Part shown: positions 31,440-41,579 of the stretch, one piece after another | Layout: each line of letters opens with the position of its first letter | Position numbering within the stretch: the first letter of the stretch is position 1 | Assembly: GCA_016946835.1 (NCBI GenBank) | Contig: JACVTC010000093.1 | Coordinates: forward strand, 52,501 to 102,500 | Source of the DNA: Neocallimastix lanati (nom. inval.) | Taxonomy: Eukaryota; Neocallimastigomycota; Neocallimastigomycetes; Neocallimastigales; Neocallimastigaceae | Direction of reading: 5' to 3' | Length of the DNA stretch: 50,000 nucleotides | Translations under genes and position numbers: made by a program | The notes under the pieces: generated by a model | Database searches by the model: none | The model's input: the letters and a program-made list of their open reading frames with translations, nothing else | Told to the model about the DNA's origin: nothing

Positions 31440-32438
31440 TGTAATAATTTAATTAAAAAATTATAATTAAATTATTAATCATTAATATTAGCTCTAACTG
31501 CTAATATTAAAGGTTTAGAAAAGAATCATACTTACTTATGGTTCTTTCTAATTATCGAGTTTATTATAACGAATTATAATAGACGAAACACTAAAATTGA
31601 TAAGGAAAAGTTTTAATTATAAAATTTGTTTTATTAAAATAATTTGTTTTATTATTTATTAAAAATTTTAAATGTTAAAACTTATTGTTATTATTATTAT
31701 ATTATAATTGTTATAATAATAACTCTTGATTTCTCAAAGAGAACTCAAGAGCCTTATTTATACTTTTTTGTCAAAATAAGGTTAAAATCAAAAGGGGTTC
31801 TAATCTTAACAAATCTCTTATTTAGGAAAAGACTAGAAGAAAAACCTAAATAAGTTTTTTGATCGATATTCTATCCATATCGATCATCGCGTTAATTAAG
31901 TAAAACCGATTACTTTTAAGAAGTAATTGGAAAAACCTTAATTAACCGATTACTTAATCTAATATAATGATCGAAAATAAAAGAATAAAATAATGAAAAT
32001 TATTTCGATCATAAAATTTAAAATTTAATCTATTTAGTTCTATTTTATAGAACTTTACATAAAAAATATAAAACAATACATTAATAATAAAATACATGAT
32101 TAATACAATACAGAATACATGATAGAATACAGAATACATGATAAAATACAGAATAGTGTTTTAGTTTATGATTTAATAAGTGAGAGAAAACTAAAACTAA
32201 TAAATTTAATAATTAAGTGAATAATTAAATAAATTTAATATTATTTTAAATGTATAAAAATTATTTGATTAAATAAATTTTTAATATTAAACTAAATAAA
32301 ATTTTAATATATAATTAAATAAATTATTAATTATAATTAATTGTATAAATGAAATATGAGTTAAATAAAAGTTATATTAATTATAACCTAACTAAGAAAA
32401 TATAATTATTTTGTTAAAAATAATTATAGATTCTTACA
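31440..32438 (-). repeat. Solo LTR of the C family, minus orientation
   Basis: 999 bp reverse-complement copy abutting the TSD of the previous LTR. Ends at TTCTTACA. Flanks are CAAAA (31435-31439) and TAAAA (32439-32443), a near-match duplication. Confidence 0.87.
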
Positions 32439-32471
32439 TAAAATTGGTAGACTCGGGGTTGACACTTAGAT

Positions 32472-32521
32472 ATTTAAAATCAAGCAGGGGGGACGGGTAT
32501 AACCCTGCTTTGATTTTAAAT
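32472..32521. other. Long hairpin
   Basis: ATTTAAAATCAAGCAGGG (32472-32489) pairs with CCCTGCTTTGATTTTAAAT (32503-32521), 18 bp with one bulge, around a G-rich loop. Not tied to any gene or recognised RNA family. Confidence 0.6.
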
Positions 32522-32593
32522 AATAAAAAAAAAAAATAATTCTTTATTAAAGGTTATTTATTTTTTTTTTTTATTAATATAAAATTTTTATTA

Positions 32594-33065
32594 TTTAAAG
32601 TACACATAGCCATGTTGGTCCAGTCGGTTAGGACGATACAGGTCACTGTAGAGGGCGGGGTTCGAATCCTCGGCATGGCACCAAATAATCGGATGAGGTT
32701 TCTATCCTGGGATATCATGAGACCACACGTGATGTCCATAAGGCTTTCCTTCAGATGATTATTTCACCCAACCCTGATACTACGCTTTGAATTGAAGCAT
32801 AGACCTTGATGATTGTAAAATTTCCAATCGCCAATGATTACACCCACTAGGGAGGAGTTAATGGTTCCGTTCTGATGCTCGTGGTCATTAGAGATATATG
32901 TAGGAACGTTAGGAATGCATCTCCGGGCAGTGTGTAACGACGATTGAGAGCGGCGAAGCTGATACAGTATGCCAATAACTCATCACCTTACAGTTAATTA
33001 ATAACTGTATGGCCATATGGGAGATGGGTACCCATATGTGCAAGTCTATGTTTAAAGTACACATA
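32594..33065 (+). mobile_element. tRNA-headed SINE with 15-bp target duplications
   Basis: The body (32609-33050, 442 bp) lies between perfect copies of TTTAAAGTACACATA (32594-32608 and 33051-33065). The head 32609-32683 resembles a tRNA: 7-bp acceptor pairing GCCATGT/GCATGGC with a G-U, 4-bp D stem, box A-like TGGTCCAGTCGG, perfect box B GGTTCGAATCC, and A-CCA at the end. The anticodon arm does not fold normally, so this is a pol III promoter rather than a working tRNA. The body has no ORF. The 3' end has a CATATGGG/CCCATATG hairpin (33013-33037 region) and no poly-A tail. Confidence 0.8.
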
Positions 33066-33945
33066 TTTAATTTTTAAGAAATTGTTACAATATTTATATT
33101 TTTTTATAAATTTAAAGTATAATTAATTGTTTATAATTTAAGTAATTTAATAGAATTATTGAATTAATTTTATATCAATAATTCATTTTTGTTTTAATTT
33201 TTATAAATATAATAATATAATATTCAAATATAATTTAATTAAAAATAATTATAAAATAAATATATAGAAAATAGTTTTTACTATTTTCTTTGATATTTTT
33301 AAGTTAAATAAATTGTTTTTAAAGATTAATATAATAAATTTAATAATCTTTAATTATTTTAAATAATACTTGTAATTATTTTCAAAATAAAATAAAATTT
33401 TTATAATATTTAATTAATAAATTTGATAATATTTAAATAATAATTTTTATAATAAGTAAAAATTTTTAATAATATTTTTTAATAATAAATTTAATTAATA
33501 ATCTTAATAATTTTATAATAATATTTAATAGTTATAATATATAAATTTTTATAATAATATTTAATAATTTTAATAATTTTATAATATTAATAATTTATAA
33601 TAATTTTTAGAATAATATTTAATTAATAATTTTAAAAATTTTTTAATAATTTTTATAATAATATTTAATTAATAGTTTTAATAGTTTAGTATCTTAAAAG
33701 TATAATTTTAATATTTACAATTGTATTTTAATATACATATATTTAATAATATAACAATAAAATAATTAATTAAAATTTATTTACATTATTTACAAGTTAA
33801 AATTAATTTATATCAAAATAAATTAAATTTTATTATTAAGTTTAGGTTATCAAGAATATAGGAAAGTACAATTTAGTAAAGAATTATTAATAATAGAATA
33901 AAGGTTATTAATTCATTCTTTACCAAAATTTTAGAATAAGAAATC
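33066..33945. other. AT-rich stretch, no gene seen
   Basis: Almost pure A/T with degenerate TAATAATTTTATAA-type repeats. No ORF, RNA or element ends recognised. Confidence 0.6.
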
Positions 33946-33948
33946 TTG

Positions 33949-34012
33949 CCATAGTGGCTAGAGCTATGACCATGAATCGAACTACTCGGGTTCGATTCAC
34001 ATTCAAAGCAAA
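33949..34012 (+). other. tRNA-like/pol III box fragment
   Basis: TAGTGGCTAGAGC resembles box A and GGGTTCGATTC resembles box B about 30 nt on. A 9-bp inverted repeat GAATCGAAC/GTTCGATTC lies between. I could not build an acceptor stem. Possibly the head of another SINE. Confidence 0.3.
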
Positions 34013-34549
34013 TTTTAATAATTTTTATTTTCATTTTCTAGATGTTTCTTTCTGTAATTTCTTTAAGAATTTTATAGAAATTCTTAATAGTTAAAATTAT
34101 ATTTTATTCTATTTTATTCCTTCTTTTTATTAGTTTCTATTTTTGTGGCTAAAATCGGTTTTAAACGAATTTTCCACAATTCTATAATTTTTCAAAATCA
34201 TGAAAACTGTTTTTCCGAAAAAAGTATAAATAGGTATGAATTTTTACTTGAAAATATTTCTCTTCGTGCTTTTATCGTATTTTAACGTAGTTTATTATTA
34301 TTAGTAATAAAACATATTTCTAATAAAACAATTTTTAAATAAATAATTAAATAAATAAAATAATAAATAAAACCAATATTACTAATATTTCAGCACCGAC
34401 CTTCCTAATCAACAAAGGAATCAAGTGCTCCAATATTAATATTTTGTGTTTACTAATTCTTGTGTTTAGTTTACTTATTCTAAGTGTCCTTTTGGTATTG
34501 GAACACTCAGGTTTCCGTTACAAGTGTTAATTTGTTGTTTTCTGAGAAA
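34013..34549. other. Region with promoter-like sequence, no gene seen
   Basis: AGTATAAATAGG near 34223 looks like an LTR TATA box, and the following 180 bp end in a small GC-richer patch (34392-34430, AGCACCGACCTTCC). This may be an unrecognised LTR boundary. No ORF. Confidence 0.35.
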
Positions 34550-34700
34550 ATAGTGTATATGAACTCTATTGGTAATCATTACAATTTTCAATAGTACAGC
34601 GGCTCTATTGTTAATCATAACTAAGTTCAGCAGAACAGTGGGTCCATTGTTTATCATTACAAAAATTAAGTAGTACAGCAGCTCTTTTGTTAATCGTTAC
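34550..34700. repeat. Imperfect tandem repeat, about 56-bp unit
   Basis: About three units carrying AGTACAGC-GCTCT-TTGTTAATC-TTAC. It lies in what would be the leader of an E element, analogous in position to the leader repeats of element A. Confidence 0.6.
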
Positions 34701-34915
34701 TAAGTTCAGAGGATAGCAAATCTATCCGCTCCTTGTTTTAATTTTACAAATTTTTTTTAGAATCGTAGTTTTACTTATTTAAATATTTTATATATTTATA
34801 TATAACAAACAAGCACCATAGGTTAATCACAAGATTAACGACTTACTTGTTTATCAATATAATAATAATAAAAATTTAAAAAAAATCTATGTAATTTACT
34901 ATTATTTCTATTTAA

Positions 34916-34934
34916 TTCCCTGATATCTCCACCA
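34916..34934 (-). promoter_or_regulatory. tRNA-type primer binding site of an E element
   Basis: In minus sense TGGTGGAGATATCAGGGAA, one base different from the B2 site. It is 6 nt from the E LTR end at 34941. Little else of this element is recognisable to its left. Confidence 0.65.
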
Positions 34935-34940
34935 TATAAA

Positions 34941-35343
34941 TGTTAAGGTTTAGAGAAATTAAATAAAAAACAATAATAAAAACAAAAATTTTATTTATTT
35001 AATTTATTTTTATTTTATTTTATTTATTAATTAATTCTTAATTTCATTAATTAAATTCTTAATAGATTTTTAAAAGCTAGTAGCAAAATTTACAACTATT
35101 TATACTTTTTTCAAGATATAAAAGTTGTTTTTGCCACAAGGTTATTACATTTATTATAAATTTTAAATTGATTTTATAATCAAATATATAAAATTTTAAT
35201 TAATAATATAGATAAAATGCATTTATAATAATAATTTTTTTTTTTTTAAAATAATCTTGTAAAGAGATTTAGTCTGATTGGGATACGTATACAAGGTTAC
35301 ACAAACTAAAGATTAGAATAACTAGGTTAGAAAAATTTTTGCT
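34941..35343 (-). repeat. LTR (3' part in element sense) of family E
   Basis: Shares its first roughly 320 bp with 29098-29445. Adjacent to the PBS at 34916-34934, so it is the 5' LTR of a minus-strand element. Its far end is not defined; a TIR element interrupts at 35344. Confidence 0.6.
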
Positions 35344-35571
35344 GTGTATTTTGGGTGTATGGCATTTCGCCAAATTGCATTTCGCCAAATTTGAAAATTA
35401 TTAAATAAACAAATAAATCAATAAATAAAATTAAATATTATTAATATTGCATAAAAACAATTTTAAAAAAAATATATTTTGAATTAATATTTATTTATTT
35501 ATTCATTTATTTATATCAATACTCTACTTGTCGAAATGCAACATGGCGAAATGCAACTCTCCCGTGTATTT
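35344..35571. mobile_element. Short TIR element (MITE-like)
   Basis: GTGTATTT at 35344-35351 and 35564-35571 flanks about 212 bp. Termini are inverted: left GGG-TGTA-TGGCATTTCGCCA-AATTGCATTTCGCC against the right end read in reverse, with TTGCATTTCGCCA/TGGCGAAATGCAA matching perfectly for 13 bp. Each terminus holds two copies of GCATTTCG-CA. No ORF. An 8-bp (or imperfect 9-bp) duplication would fit hAT- or Mutator-type cut-and-paste elements. Confidence 0.72.
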
Positions 35572-36551
35572 ATTTGTTATTTGGTTAGGGTTCTTTTATT
35601 ATTAAAACAAAATAATTATTTTATGAATCAATAGATTATTTAATTAGAATATAATCCGAATAAATAATTCATATAAATTTTATTTGGTAACACGTAATTA
35701 ATGTAAAATAAAGAAACTTTGTTTTTTTTAAATTAAAATAATTTCATTTATTATTTATTGATATAAAAGTTTAATAATAAAAAGTACAATACAATTTTTA
35801 TAAAATAGAAAGTCTTAATTATATTTTATATAATAAAATTTTCAATTATAGATAAATTGTCAGAGATAATTTGTCAATAATCTTTTTCAAAGATAAATTT
35901 AAAATAAAAACTAAAATATATATATTTTTCCTAAACTATGTTTACATGGCTTATAATTTTTTACATTTTATTTCTATTATTAATTCCTAATCTAAATAAA
36001 TTTTAATTTTAATTATTTAATAATAAATTGGATCCCTTGTTTATTTTGTTTTAATTTTTCTTTAATATTATCTAGATAATTATAAAAAATAAAATACTAG
36101 TTATTTTGTAATTAATTTCCTAATCTAATAAGGGTATATTTTATATTTGATATATGTTATTTACATTTCAATAATTAAATTATAATAAAAATAATTATAA
36201 AAAATTTTAGTTAATTTTAATTAACACCCTTAAACTTTAAATGTAAATATCTCGACATCTAGGAGGCTTTGAGACCTCGTATGATAACGATATTATTTTT
36301 CTCTTCCTATTTTTAACCCTCCATCGCGGCGATTTGAGGAGTTATGGACTTTTAAAGTCAAAGCCCATTTTTTATTAACTTTATTTATTTATTTCATTAA
36401 TTTAATATATTCGTTTTTAAACGAATATTTTATTTTAAAGTTTTAATTTATTATAATTTCTTATTTATTATTTTCTAATTGTGAAATTACTAATTTCAAT
36501 AAAAGTAATTTCGAATTTTATTTTAATTTCATTTTTCTTATTTTTACACAA
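35572..36551. other. AT-rich stretch with one GC-richer island, no gene seen
   Basis: No ORF. 36240-36370 stands out in composition (ACATCTAGGAGGCTTTGAG, CCTCCATCGCGGCGATTTG), like the leader blocks of the other elements. It may belong to the leader of element F. Confidence 0.45.
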
Positions 36552-38125
36552 GTAGCTACTGAAAGTGAATCAGAATTATTAAATCTTCAAAGAGACCTTC
36601 ATAGGAATGAGGTCACTTTAACAAATGATAAAACCATCAATAATAATGAAGTACTTATCAATAAACTCCTTCCTAAAGAATTATCCCAATTTAGGGACGT
36701 ATTCCAAGTTCCAAAGGGTCTTCCTCCCTCTAGAGGAATTTGGGATTTTAAACTCAAGATCACTGAAGAAGATTTAAGTAAATTACCTATGGCTAAAGTA
36801 AAAGAAACTTCTAAGGAAGCCTCTTTAGCTACCAAAGAAATGATTCAAAATCATATGAATGAAGGTTGGATAGAACCTGCTGTTCCACCCCATGCTGTCA
36901 ATATGTTCCCGGTTCCAAAGCATGATGGTTCATTTAGATATGTATATAATTATGTTCCTGTCAATAAGATTTGTGATATTGCTCAGAATTCCATCCCAAA
37001 ACTCAGAGAACAGGTAAATGAGCTCTGTAAACAAGTATATTATTTGTTTAGATCTAAGATCAGCATACAATCAAATTAGAATCACTGATCCATTAACAAA
37101 GGAAGCTACAGCTTTTATTTGTGAATGGGGCATCTATGTAGAGAATGTTATACCCTTTGGATTGAGTGACGCTCCTCCTTTCTTTCAAGCCTTCATGAAT
37201 TACGTCCTCTTTGATAAATTATTTAAAGGAGTCCAATGCTACCTGGATGACATTGTTATCTATGGTAATTCTAAACAAGACTGTTTTGATACTTGTAAAT
37301 GGGTCCTTAGTGGTTTTCAAAAATTCAAACTCTATTCCAAAATTGAAAAATGCCAGTTCTTTCCTTCGAAGGTAGAATACTTGGGATTCTTAATTAAAGA
37401 CGGAGCTTATATTCTTCTTAATCGTAATAAACTCAGTGGTATATCCTGTCCTACTAATATTAATGAATTACAGAAAGTACTCGGTTTACTTAATTGGTTC
37501 TCTGACTTTATTCCTAACTTTGCTTCCATTATTAAGCCTCTTTCTGACAATCTTTCTAATTTTAATACAGAAAATGTCAAAAGCCACTTTTATGAATGTA
37601 TTAAGAAGTTAGAATTGTACCCTTGTGCCGCTTTTAATTTCGTTGAACAATTTATTTTAGTTTCCGATGCTTCGGAATTTTCCGGGTGCTGGTGTCCTCT
37701 ATCAAATTCCGAAAGGGGGAAGGTGATATAATTAGCAAATTGTCATGTGAAAATAATAACAAAAATATTACTACAGAATTATATAATAATATAATAATAA
37801 ACGAATTAAATTAATTGGCTTCTATTCATTTAAATTTGATAAAACACAATTACATTATTCAATGTTCGATAAAGATTTGTTGTCTATTATTAGAACACTA
37901 GAACATTTCTCTTATTTTACTATTAATACGAAATATCCAATCATCTGCCTTACTGATAATAAAGCTTCCAAAGACATATTAAATGGAAGTTCACAGAAAG
38001 TTGTAGATAATCGGAGAAAACGCTACGTTGAAAGACTATTAGAATATAAAGTCCAAGGTATACACATAAAAGGAAAAACAAATGACATTGCCGATTGGCT
38101 AAGCCGCTTACATTTTGAAAATTAA
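36552..38125 (+). pseudogene. Element F: RT-RNase H fragment without integrase
   Basis: Three frames make one RT-RNase H. 36552-37080: LPKELSQFRDVFQ, GWIEPAVPPHAVNMFPVPK, RYVYNYVPVNK. 37018-37731: LDLRSAYNQIRI, VIPFGLSDAPPFFQAF, CYLDDIVIYGNS, KVEYLGFLIKDG, LVSDASEFSG. About 37797-38125: YSMFDKDLLSIIRTL, LTDNKASK, NDIADWLSR, then a stop. Frames shift near 37043 and between 37731 and 37800. RT and RNase H residues are retained. After RNase H there is a stop and no integrase-like sequence. It is distinct from A, B and C. The 5' end next to TTTTTACACAAG could be a splice-acceptor coincidence. Confidence 0.82.
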
Positions 38126-38939
38126 TACTTTTATATTATTCTATATTTATCCAATCAAATAGGTTAAAAGTTAGTAGATAAATACTAATACCTTTAATTA
38201 ATTATTTTATATAAATATCAATAGTTTTCACTTAAGTTTTAATCTTTATTATTTTATCGAAAAACTTGTATATTATATATATATCTTAAATAAAGGTTTA
38301 TTATTTTGATATAAAAAAATTATTAAGTTTTTATTTTTAATAAATGAAATATAAATAAAATAAAATAATAATGTATTTTTAAAATAATGTATTTCTAATA
38401 AGAAATAAATAAAATAATATTAATTATATATCATTAATAATTAAAAACAAATAAAAAGAATTATAAAATAACTTTAAAACGAATAATTTTAATAAAAATT
38501 CAAGTGTATTAATCTTCATACAAATAATACAACTTTATATTATAAAACCTTTATTAAAGTAATAAAACTAAATTCAAAGATATATTCCTTGAAAGGGTTA
38601 TCCAAACAAGAGATAACATAATTTAGCTTTACCTCCCTCAGGATACATGGATTGAAATTCATCATTTATCCAAGTAATATACGGCAAGAGTGAACTAAAA
38701 GTTAAAAACCCTTCTCACCAAAGAAAAGCCTGCATATTCGTCCAAGGGCTCATTACCTAAAATAAGAAGTAGTAGGCCTCAGTTTTTCGGGTACAACCGC
38801 TCCACTGAAATCCTCCTGCTGGCAAGTTCAAACCTGAACCAAAGGTTTTAAAAAAAAATTTTTTTTCGATAAAATAATCTTGAGCTAAACGCACTCCTTA
38901 GGGACACTGCGTAAAATTACTATAAAGATTAACCACTTA
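38126..38939. other. AT-rich spacer then GC-richer unassigned block
   Basis: 38126-38580 is A/T-rich with nothing seen. 38581-38930 is more complex (CCTCCCTCAGGATACATGG, AGTAGTAGGCCTCAG), has no open frame, and resembles a retroelement leader in composition. Confidence 0.4.
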
Positions 38940-40429
38940 TGACTGAATACAATATCCAATTTAAGGGAGAACTTTGGGATATTGAAAACTCATTTTAATT
39001 ATTTTTCGAACATTTCCTTCTTTCAAGAGTGCAGTGATATCGAAATATATCAGTTCGTTACTGCACAAGTAGAAGTTATTAAGAACGAACCTATTATCAC
39101 TGAATTTAATTAAAGGATACTTCGAATTTGTTTATCAAGGAGAATCCTTAGGAATTTGGAATATAAACGATCAATCTGAACAATTTTTCTGGTACGTTTA
39201 TAGAGGACTTGAATATATTCAAGAAATTCGCATTACAAAAGAACCAGAATATTCCCTACTTTTTAGACACGACCATTGCTGATTTTGCCATTTGACGCAA
39301 AACTCACTAAACATTATTGAAAATAATAGTTTTGACAGTGACCTATCTTCGTTTTTCTGAAGCAAGAGATCACGAAGCTCTACACGCGTAGGATCTAAAC
39401 TAATATATCACTTCAAAATGCCTTTAATTGAAGAATTAGCCGCTGAATCAATTCAGCTTATTATTGAAAGAAAACAATATAATATATTGGAGCACTTTAT
39501 TGTGGAACATAAAGATGGTGACGCAACAGCGTATACTTTTTTAGAAATATTTATGGGAGCATCTAAGCAAATCACTAATATAACTGATTCCTCCATCACG
39601 GTAGAAGATTATGGTGAAATGGACAAGGCCTACTTTCTGAATTTATGTGCATGATAGTCAGCTCAAGTAACTTGCAAACAAATTGAAAAAGAAGTTAACA
39701 ACAACCCTACAGACTTAGTGAATTTATTAAGAAAGCTTTCAGCTGATACGGACGTTAATAGAACATATAATGCCTTCTAATTATCATTACTAAGATTCCA
39801 ACAACAACAACAACAACAAAAGTTGATCATAGAATCTTCTAACCAAAAGTTTCAGGAAATATTGTAACTAATTGAAAATCAGAAACTAGAACTAAATAAT
39901 AATATGCATATAGCCGGTCAAGCAGCAGTCACCGCTATGGAAAAAACAGAAAATGTTGAACAAAATTTATTAAAAGAAACAGCTACTAGAGAAAATATTC
40001 TAGCTCAACTAAACAAAGAACTAGAAGAAAAAGGTACAGTACTAAACAACGAATTAAGTTCACTCAAGGATAACAATAACTATTGGTTGTGTTCAAAAAA
40101 ATGTAATATTCAGAGTAGTTGAGAAAGAAAATCCATTTTATGGTATTAGTTTGAATTTTAAAACACAAAGAGAATTAGGAATTATTATTGACCCAAGCGA
40201 CAATTTAATTCTTTCGAAACAAGGAATTTTTGAATTTAGAGTGGTAGCAGAACTTGAAAAATTATCTGTTTTAAGTAAAAGAATCAATAAAAATGAAGAA
40301 AATAATAATAATAAAAATAATAATAACATCTATAATAATAATAACAATAATAGTAATAAAATTAATAATACTAAAAATGATGCTGTGGATGACATAATAA
40401 ACGCTGAACTAAATAAATTAAACTCGTGA
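38940..40429 (+). pseudogene. Element F: gag/protease-like remnant
   Basis: Fragments in shifting frames: MTEYNIQFKGELWDIE (about 38939), CSDIEIYQFVTAQVEVIK, GYFEFVYQGESLGIWNIND, WYVYRGLEYIQEIR, then 39418-39654 (MPLIEELAAESIQ), 39661-39780, a Gln run, a coiled-coil-like segment 39904-40122, and 40151-40429. The last resembles the B protease C-terminal part: VVEKENPFYGISLNFKTQ against IIDKEDPFYDILINLKTQ. It ends in an Asn run and DDIINAELNKL. So gag-like then PR-like, lying downstream of an RT fragment on the same strand. Not functional. Confidence 0.6.
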
Positions 40430-40559
40430 AAAATGGATATCCTTTTGAAAAATGAGACTATTATAAAAATTTTTTGTTAAAAAATGGACTTATTATTAAT
40501 CATATTAACTCTTTAAAACCTTAATTTACTAAATGTAAATATTAAAAGTGAGAATTAGA
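40430..40559. other. Short noncoding gap
   Basis: A/T-rich, nothing seen. Confidence 0.5.
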
Positions 40560-41170
40560 GTCAAATGTATAGTTAAATATGTAAAATCAAATTAGTAATT
40601 ATAATAAGTATATATCATTAATAATAGCTTGTGAAAATGAAAGTAAAAATAAAGCAATAGTAAACTATTTAACTAATCATGGATCAGATGTAAATTAATA
40701 AAATATTTGAGATGATAGTACATCTTTATTAGTGAGATATGAGAATCGAAACAAATTTGTAATTAATTTCATTATCAATAATGAAATTTACTTTATTTCA
40801 AAAAAAAAAATGGAGAAGAGAGGAATTCTTTTGAAGTAGTGAGATATATCTATGGAAATGAGAATATTGGTTAAATATTATTTAATTAAGAAGAATATGG
40901 ATATAATTGAAAATGAATCCCTAGTAACAGTCCTGTAAAAGAAAAAAAAAAAAAGAAAATGAAGATAAAATAAAATATTTAGTAAAGCATAGGACAGATG
41001 ATGTAAATAAAAAGATATAAAGGGTAACAGCTCTTTTAACAGAAGTTTTTAAAACTAAAGAATCAATTTATTATAAAATTATTTAATAGATGATGTGGAT
41101 ATAAATCAAACTGGTATCTCTAGTAAAACGCCAAGGAAATTAAAAATAAAAATAAAAATGATAATGAAAA
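40560..41170 (+). pseudogene. Ankyrin-repeat relic
   Basis: Interrupted frames show ankyrin repeat signatures: IIACENESKNKAIVNYLTNH followed by GSDVN, then DDSTSLLVRYENRN, later EDKIKYLVKHRTDDVN, TALLTE and DDVDIN. These fit TPLHxAxxxGxxxIVxxLLxxGADxN. Many stops and frame changes, so a dead copy. Ankyrin proteins are abundant in gut-fungus genomes (family knowledge). Confidence 0.68.
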
Positions 41171-41344
41171 TTTATTAAAATATATAATTAAAAATGAGGC
41201 AAAATCATAATATATAGTATAAGACTTAGTAATACTTCTTAGTACATTTCTAACCTGTTCTAATAATGAATTTATAAAAAATAAAAAAAAAATTTAATAA
41301 AAATAGACATAAAGGAAAAAATTATCCTGTAATATTTGATTTTT

Positions 41345-41527
41345 AGCAGAAAATATTTTTATTTTATTTTATTATATTTTATTTTATTTTATTTTATTTT
41401 ATTCTATTTTATTTTATTATATTTTATTTTATTTTATTTTATTTTATTTTATTCTATTTTATTTTATTATTTTATATTTTATTTTATTTTATTTATTATT
41501 TAAAAAAAGAAATTAAAACCTTAATAA

Positions 41528-41577
<50 letters not shown>
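41345..41577. repeat. Microsatellites (TTTTA)n and (AAAT)n
   Basis: 41350-41500 is mainly TTTTA pentamers with TTCTA variants; 41528-41577 is about a dozen AAAT tetramers. Confidence 0.9.

Positions 41578-41579
<2 letters not shown>

Noticed and set aside
31644-32139. Short ORFs (31644-31853, 31954-32139)
   Set aside because: They lie inside a C-family LTR and have no counterpart kept in other copies.
32609-32683. Functional tRNA gene
   Set aside because: Acceptor, D and T arms are fine, but the anticodon arm does not form a 5-bp stem with 7-nt loop, CCA is encoded, and 15-bp TSDs flank a longer unit; better read as a SINE head.
36541-36553. 3' splice site before the F RT fragment (TTTTTACACAAG)
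   Set aside because: No matching donor or upstream exon; plausible by chance in T-rich sequence.
40321-40380. Asn-rich run as a prion-like domain
   Set aside because: AAT/AAC microsatellite inside a dead gag/PR remnant.
41350-41577. CRISPR-like or satellite array
   Set aside because: Units are 4-5 bp with no spacers; simple microsatellites.
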